DNA of 64,000 bases from contig NC_087065.1 of the NCBI RefSeq assembly GCF_963678635.1, positions 72,671,345 through 72,735,344 on the forward strand, read 5' to 3'. Source of the DNA: Symsagittifera roscoffensis (taxonomy: Eukaryota; Xenacoelomorpha; Acoela; Convolutidae). This document shows, piece after piece, positions 59,142 to 64,000 of the stretch. Position 1 is the stretch's first letter. Every line of letters starts with the position of its first letter. The notes under the pieces are model-generated. The model was given only the letters and a program-made list of their open reading frames with translations. It was not told where the DNA came from and did not search any database. A program made the position numbers and the translations under genes.

Positions 59142-59298
59142 GGCTCTTATCCTCTCCCAGCATGCAGGCGACATCAAATGCTCTGCAGTTCTGTAGCAGT
59201 CGCTGAAACCCTACGAGCCACAGAGCAGTAGCTGTAGTACCAACAGTACCTGAAGCACTACCCTTAGAGAATTCCTCGCCATTTAGTGAATTGGAGGG
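59142..59298 (-). CDS. Fused exon created by the 687-bp tandem, copy 2
   Basis: Same 157-nt fused exon as 58,455-58,611 with GTGAGC as donor. Two successive copies with preserved phase mean that the repeat could lengthen a transcript by whole exon pairs without frame loss, provided the intervening exon is spliced onward; I see no suitable donor in that exon, so this remains open. Confidence 0.35.
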
Positions 59299-59451
59299 CT
59301 AAAACAATAATGTTGATTCAATTGCAGATTAGTGGGTGGACAGTTATACTTAGAAAATTAACATAATAAATCAGGCGTTTTTGTCAAAAACAACTGAACT
59401 GGTCAAAAAGGGTTCCTGAATCTCCGGCTCTTTATTGCATACATTCGTCAT

Positions 59452-59705
59452 CTATTTCTGCTTGTACCAGGTCGTCGCATCCGGCTCGTTTTGCTCCTGC
59501 TTGCACCAGGAGGTTGTCGCATCATGCTCCTTTCTGCACGGCTCATGTTTGTTCCAGTTCATCTTGCTAGTCGTCTCTGTCTTGGTCGTGTTTCTGCTGG
59601 TTCCGAACGCATTTTTTATTGTAATTCGTCTCGTCGTCTGCCTCGTCGTCGTTGTTGTGATACTGTCTAGTTGCGCGGATGTGGACTGAATTAATGGGGC
59701 TAGTT
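59452..59705 (-). CDS. Two-exon minus-strand gene model A, exon 2 (terminal)
   Basis: The acceptor CAAACTGTTTTAG is followed by CA, completing a proline codon, then LAPLIQSTSAQLDSITTTTT, ..RRITIKNAFGTSRNTTKTET and a C-terminal set of imperfect 13-14-residue repeats (KM.WNKHEPCRKEH / DATTSWCKQE..EP / DATTWYKQK), then TAG. An AATAAA on the minus strand (59,431-59,436) lies 15 nt after the stop. Threonine-rich, basic, no recognised domain. The plus strand has an overlapping hydrophobic frame, considered its shadow. Confidence 0.4.
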
Positions 59706-59828
59706 CTAAAACAGTTTGAATATGAAATCAAAAATTAGATAGATTGATGGGTTTGTATCCTACTTGAAAAGCAAACATATTCACTCACTTTCATTAATGT
59801 CGATTTTATCCTCGCAGGTCGAGCTCAC

Positions 59829-59955
59829 GGCTCTTATCCTCTCCCAGCATGCAGGCGACATCAAATGCTCTGCAGTTCTGTAGCAGACGCTGAAACCCTA
59901 CGAGCCACAGAGCATTCAAGTCAATTTCTTCACTGTCGCCTCCAACTCCTCGCAT
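59829..59955 (-). CDS. Two-exon minus-strand gene model A, exon 1
   Basis: ATG at 59,955 begins MRGVGGDSEEIDLNALWLVG then FQRLLQNCRAFDVACMLGED and KS, ending phase 1 at GAGCC|GTGAGC. The 123-nt intron leads to an in-phase second exon, giving 126 residues in total. A 22-nt hairpin (GTAACATGG…CCATGTTAC) lies just 5' of the ATG. An alternative minus frame here (..TEKRCEELEATVKK..) preceded by an acceptor TTCTTCATAG also looks protein-like, so the start is uncertain. Confidence 0.4.
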
Positions 59956-59964
59956 CGTTTTTCA

Positions 59965-59986
59965 GTAACATGGCGGTCCATGTTAC
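59965..59986. repeat. Perfect 9-bp hairpin upstream of gene model A
   Basis: GTAACATGG and CCATGTTAC around the loop CGGT. The same hairpin is at 62,658-62,679, the same distance from gene model B's ATG. Confidence 0.8.
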
Positions 59987-60995
59987 TTTCTTGCAAAAAT
60001 TGTAGGTCGCATTCTATGAAGAACAAAAAAAACAAAATCAGCCAAGGATTAAAAAAGAACAGACTGAATGGTTAAAAATCATGCCGACAGAAGAAACATT
60101 TCGGCTGCCACCCTACGCCAACAAATCATGCATAGCTTGTGTGCAAGGACAACATGCCCCTTGTGTATCTGGAAAAGTCTTCCCTCTTCGCAACAGATAG
60201 GGCACAATTCTTGGCAGTCACACACAGACAATTTCAGTTAAGGAGGAACATGATCGCATGTTTTCTGAAATGCAGTAATTCAGTTTGTTACTGAGACAGC
60301 ATGATAAAAAATAGAATCACAAATTGCAATTGATGGAAAAAACCGCTTCAAAATGTCAATTACCACATCCAGACGTTTACGTTTTGACCTTGAAAGATTG
60401 AAAACTAATAATATTGACAAAAAAAATGAGATCGATGCGATTGTTTGAAAATCGATTTCGCTATCAAATTCGGTATAAGTCTTCAGGCTTTTTTGACTGA
60501 TATTGGGCGGGGTATTGAGGCTTTAGTATGTGATATTGAACTGAGTGATCTTCAGTTTTTGGGTTTGATGGAGTATTTCAGTATACGGATTATGAAACTC
60601 GTTTTTTGGGATGAGTTGAGTATTTCAGTAAATGCGATCAAACTGGGTACATTTTTTGGGTTACGGAAGTAAGTATTTTAGTATCTGGGTTGAAAATCGG
60701 CCGGAGGTACGTAAGCAAATTATTCTGGCAAGTTGGTTTTCTATAGTTTTGTCGTGAATCTTCAGAGTACACCAGACCTCTTCTACTTCTCCTAATTCTT
60801 GCTGCGGCATCGTTTCTATGGTGCTATTAAAATATACTCTCTATTTTTTTATTTCGACAAGTTGGTATCAATTTAATCTTTGATACTAACCACAATTGCG
60901 CCATCAGCTCATTCAGAGCCAACATCGAAAACGCAGTTAGCAGCTGCTGAAGGGCTCTTGTAGTGTCCAAAAACTCTGGCAGCCGTCAACAGGTG

Positions 60996-61124
60996 TCAAC
61001 GATGGATGAAACTGAACTGTATCACGCCAGCTGGCATAATGTGTATCGTGCCAGCTGGCATGAAGTGTTTCATGCCAGCTGGTATAACAAGGGCCTGGTG
61101 CTCGTCAGAACAGTTTTGTGACAC
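60996..61124 (-). CDS. JmjC-like C-terminal segment with triplicated PAG..H motif, unit 3
   Basis: Reads ..DEHQALVIPAGMKHFMPAGT then IHIMPAGVIQFSFIHR and TGA. The first two repeats keep the histidine. The triplication is shared with units 1 and 2, so it predates the segmental duplication. The TGA is shared with unit 1. Confidence 0.45.
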   Translation of the reverse strand: MSQNCSDEHQALVIPAGMKHFMPAGTIHIMPAGVIQFSFIHR

Positions 61125-61333
61125 CCTCCAACATCACAGCGAGGGTCATCCCAAGGAAACATTGGTTTCCAACGCAGAGATTGCTGCACCATGTTTTCCT
61201 GGAGTATCTGCTTATTGTTGACCGACGGAGCCTCAAAAAAACTGATTTGCAGCCTAAAACAAAAAAGAACTAAGATCAACAGATTTCTGTATTCTTTGAA
61301 AAATTTTACGCGAAACTTTGTTTAATTTTTCAC

Positions 61334-61657
61334 TTAAATGTGCATCACAGATGTATCGGCGAAATCCTGGTGAAATTGTGTTACTGCACCAGCCTGCAAT
61401 AGCAGCAGGTAGCTTGACTTCTCCGTCGGTATATCTGTCTTCTCCAACTTCCTTTTATGTATGTGTCCCAACGACACATCCTTGACTGCTTTTGGGACAG
61501 CGAAGTCAGGCCCTGTTAGTTGGCTAGTGAAACCTTTGATAGATTTAGCCGATAGAACTAACAAGCTTCTTTTTCGGCCAATAAGCCAGTCTGACTGGAT
61601 CATATTGACAAGATTAACCGCAGGCACGCAATGTATTACAATTGAGAAAGGCATGAT
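61334..61657 (-). CDS. JmjC-domain (KDM2/KDM7-like) exon, unit 3
   Basis: Same exon as in units 1 and 2 with FHQDFADTSV intact and TAA before the putative donor, as in unit 1. The preceding minus-strand exon candidate in this unit (KGSA then TGA, near 61,945) has a stop where units 1 and 2 have a serine, pointing to a decayed copy. Confidence 0.55.
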   Translation of the reverse strand: MMPFSIVIHCVPAVNLVNMIQSDWLIGRKRSLLVLSAKSIKGFTSQLTGPDFAVPKAVKDVSLGHIHKRKLEKTDIPTEKSSYLLLLQAGAVTQFHQDFADTSVMHI

Positions 61658-61916
61658 CTAACAAAACACATGAAAAAGATTATCGAAATTTAATTATAAT
61701 GACTTTGAGCTAGTTTTAGCTTTAGATGCTTGCTTGCGGAAGTCTTTCCCTCAGTTCGCCTTAGTCAATTTGAGTTAATATTTCAATCGGACTGGCACTC
61801 GTGATACAGAAACTGCCTGAAAACACGGAAAAACTTTGCCGTTTCTTTTCGAGAGCTTCTGGTTTCCGATAAGGCAACTGGCCGGTATGTTCATTGCTAC
61901 TACCTGTCATTTCTGG

Positions 61917-62603
61917 AGCAGTAGCTGTAGTACCAACAGTACCTCAAGCACTACCCTTAGAAAATTCCTTGCCATTCAGTGAATTGGAGGGCTAAAACAA
62001 TAATGTTGATTCAATTGCAGATTAGTGGGTGGACAGTTATACTTAGAAAATTAACATAAAAAATCAGGCGTTTTTGTCAAAAACAACTGAATTGGTCAAA
62101 AAGGGTTCCTGAATCTCCGGCTCTTTATTGCATACATTCGTCATTTATTTCTGCTTGTACCAGGTCGTCGCATCCGGATCGTTTGGCTCCTGCTTGCACC
62201 AGGAGGTTGTCGCATCTTGCTCCTTTCTGCACGGCTCATGTTTGCTCCAGGTCATCTTGCTAGTCGTCTCTGTCTTGGTCGTGTTTCTGCTGGTTCCGAA
62301 CGCATTTTTTATTGTAATTCGTCTCGTCGTCTGCCTCATCGTCGTTGTTGTGATACTGTCTAGTTGCACGGACGTGGACTGAATTAATGGGGCTAGTGCT
62401 AAAACAGTTTGAATATGAAATCTAAAATTAGACAGATTGTTGGGTTTGTATCCTACTTGAAAAGCAAACATATTCACTCACTTTCATTATCGCCAATTTT
62501 ATCCTCGCAGGTCGAACTCACGGCTCTTATCCTGTCCCAGCATGCAGGCGACATCAAATGCTCTGCAGTTCTGTAGCAGTCGCTGAAACCCTACGAGCCA
62601 CAG
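61917..62603. repeat. 687-bp sub-repeat, single copy in unit 3
   Basis: Runs from AGCAGTAGCTG to the AGCATTCAAATC that starts the unique right end. The single copy here, without fused-exon sequence, is the likely ancestral arrangement from which the three-copy tandem in unit 2 arose. Confidence 0.85.
62145..62398 (-). CDS. Two-exon minus-strand gene model B, exon 2 (terminal)
   Basis: Acceptor CATATTCAAACTGTTTTAG, then LAPLIQSTSVQLDSITTTTM and the same threonine-rich, basic region and W/H/P repeats as model A, ending TAA. AATAAA on the minus strand (62,124-62,129) is 15 nt past the stop. Length of 254 nt and phase are identical to model A. Confidence 0.4.
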
Positions 62604-62648
62604 AGCATTCAAATCAATTTCTTCACTGTCGCCTCCATCTCCTCGCAT
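62522..62648 (-). CDS. Two-exon minus-strand gene model B, exon 1
   Basis: ATG at 62,648 begins MRGDGGDSEEIDLNALWLVG; ends phase 1 at GAGCC|GTGAGT, a consensus donor. It differs from model A by few residues (GD/GV, Q/E). The intron is 123 nt in both. The alternative frame with CEEMEATVKK, entered from TTCTTCATAG, is open here too. No family recognised. Confidence 0.4.
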
Positions 62649-62750
62649 CGTTTTTCAGTAACATGGCGGTCCATGTTACTTTCTTGCAAAAATTGTAGGT
62701 CGCACTCTATGAAGAACAAAAAATCAAAATCAGCCAAGGATTAAAAAAAG

Positions 62751-64000
62751 AAATTTGAATAAATGGAATTTTTTCCTTCGATCCCCCGCCCCCACCAGCA
62801 AAATTTTTTGAGTGAAACTTTTTTCACAGTATCGGATTGTTACAAAAATGGTATGCAGACAAAATTAGGCTATGACATCGTTAGCCCTTGTTACAAAAGC
62901 ATCCTTCACAACCTAAAATTGATTCAAATGTGATGTTGGCAGAAACGGAAAAAAGCAAAAAGCCAATAATTTGAATGGATTCCGGAAAATCTTAAGCTCT
63001 GTCATTTGACTCCAGCATCGAATCTTGGAACAATGCCACATCAATTTTGTGAAAATAGCCCTTTAGGATGTGAAACTGGTACATCAATTGTGAAAAGTGA
63101 ACGAGAATTGTGAATAGGATTGTGAAATGCGAGCCTTAAATTTTATTAAGATATAATTTTAAAAAATGTGTTTTAGGCCACGATAATTTTGATACACGTT
63201 TACTTCGTTGGGTGTTAGAAAAAAAATGCACTGCCAAGGATTTGATCCACCTAACCGTGGTTTGTAACCATGTTTTTTACCTCTCGGCCAACAGACCCGT
63301 TAACAGATTTATATAAACGTAACGTAAACTGAAAAAAAGTAGAAATGAAATGCGTTGTTTTTTTTGCAAATTAGTTGTAAGAGTTTATCTGAGATGCAAG
63401 ACCATTTTATTACCCCAGCTTGAAAGCTGTATGAAGAAAAAAACACTTGAAAAAAATGAGTAAAAATCATGATAACTTGCTTTTGCATTCGAAGCTAGTC
63501 ATATCGGATTGATCGGTATTGATGATTTGGAAATCAAATCGAAATTAAAACAAATCAGATCTGAAAATAAATTAATCTTAATTTGAATTAAATACGAACA
63601 TCATGTGGGATCAACCACCGTGCAATCTCTCCACCTAAATGACCTAGCATAGAGCCCCCTTTTCTCCTTTTGGACCTTTTGTATTACTAAATATTTATAT
63701 AGAAAATACATCAAGAATTTCATTTAAAATTTTATCTGAAAATTGACTTTAACTTTTTTCTGAAAAACCAGTTTTGGATCTTTGTAACTATTTTCCTCAC
63801 TATGGTACTTTGTAAAGAAAAACCCCCATGAAGAAAAAAATTAACGTGTAAGCATAAAAAAATTTTGCACCTTTTAATTTTTTTCTCCACTATTGCAGAA
63901 GGGGAGAAATACTTAAGAAGATCCCCAGTTTTTAACCCCTCCAAATCGATTGAGGGGAATGTATGGTTGATCCGCAAATGTATTGGCTTTTTCCAGTAGT
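62751..64000. other. Unique AT-rich flank
   Basis: Beyond the duplicated units the sequence is AT-rich with poly(A)/poly(T) runs and a C-rich patch (CCCCCGCCCCCACC at about 62,785). Apart from one tRNA-like element nothing coding is supported. Confidence 0.5.
63230..63305 (-). repeat. tRNA-like sequence, minus strand (SINE head or tRNA pseudogene)
   Basis: On the minus strand the A box TGGCCGAGAGG (63,280-63,290) and the B box GGATCAAATCC (63,238-63,248, near consensus) are at tRNA-like spacing. Acceptor-stem ends do not pair, and it is followed by a long T-run in its own direction, as expected for a polymerase III terminator or SINE body. Confidence 0.5.

Larger units (their letters stand above)
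57861..59910. repeat. 687-bp tandem repeat, three copies
   Basis: Copies run 57,861-58,536 (676 bp; 11 bp shorter around 'gcgaacaaatgaactgg'), 58,537-59,223 and 59,224-59,910 (both 687 bp and nearly identical). The repeat boundary joins TACTGCTC of one exon to TGCTCTGTGGC of another. Confidence 0.93.
60061..62750. repeat. Segmental duplication, unit 3 (partial)
   Basis: Colinear with 56,003 onward of unit 2 (offset about 4,056), entering at 'agactgaa.ggttaaaa'. It contains the JmjC-like exons, one 687-bp sub-repeat and the right-hand end 'aatcagccaaggattaaaa', which also closes the tandem at about 60,050. It carries more private substitutions than units 1 and 2 carry against each other, so it is probably the older copy. 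Confidence 0.88.

Noticed and set aside
51672-62382. Plus-strand hydrophobic ORFs (MHTFVIYFCLYQVVASG..) as membrane proteins
   Set aside because: They are the reverse complement of the threonine-rich minus-strand exon, which has splice sites and a poly(A) signal; valine/leucine runs arise from the ACGACG-type codons on the other strand.
45835-62750. Amplified units as a DNA transposon carrying a JmjC gene
   Set aside because: No terminal inverted repeats, target-site duplications or transposase could be identified at unit borders; the tandem structure fits segmental duplication.
63732-63977. Minus-strand 81-codon ORF at the right end
   Set aside because: Lysine/phenylalanine-rich from AT-rich DNA with no domain, splice context or second copy to compare.

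Overview
This is an AT-rich eukaryotic window, almost certainly from an animal. It has spliceosomal GT-AG introns of 0.1-2.8 kb, tRNA-derived SINE-like repeats, a large complex satellite array, and exons of a recognisable animal centrosome gene. I cannot name the clade from sequence alone. Nothing looks bacterial: no operons, no ribosome binding sites, no long ORFs.

Layout. (1) Positions 1 to about 38,750 are one satellite array of roughly 500-bp monomers (506 bp in the best-homogenised part, 25.4-30.6 kb). It has nested higher-order repeats of 839 bp, about 1.5 kb, 2,024 bp and 6.51 kb, and it decays progressively over the last 2 kb. All monomers are head-to-tail in one orientation. The best-kept part of each monomer is a splice-like cassette: a pyrimidine-rich AG acceptor, a 59-nt segment and a GTAAGA donor. 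It also carries a 9-bp hairpin and a second inverted repeat. (2) Positions 39,146-44,528 (+ strand) hold the last four coding exons of a CEP70-like centrosomal protein. They encode 151 residues in perfectly compatible phases and end in a stop codon and an AATAAA. Exons for the rest of the protein are not visible, so they lie beyond the satellite (making the array intronic) or the locus is truncated. The introns hold tRNA-like SINE repeats and a minus-strand exon-like ORF with a consensus donor. (3) Positions 45,021-45,390 are a long, nearly perfect hairpin. (4) Positions 45,835 to about 62,750 are a segmental duplication: two tandem copies of a 6,382-bp unit plus a partial third. A 687-bp sub-repeat is present once in the first, three times in the second and once in the third. 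(5) 62.75-64 kb is intergenic-looking and carries one more tRNA-like element.

Genes in the duplicated region. On the minus strand each unit carries exons resembling a JmjC-domain (KDM2/KDM7-type) lysine demethylase, with the HxD iron-ligand motif preserved. The segment resembling the third-ligand region (PAG..H) is triplicated in 24-bp steps. Stops and frame breaks differ between copies, so at least some are pseudogenes. A compact two-exon minus-strand gene model (126 residues, own AATAAA) is visible in two places inside the 687-bp repeat region. The tandem repeat itself fuses two exons in frame at a 5-bp microhomology. A plus-strand terminal-exon candidate is conserved in both full units.

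The most unusual features are the satellite with a splice-site-like cassette in every monomer next to, and possibly inside, a centrosomal gene; and the amplified JmjC locus with a repeated iron-ligand-like motif.
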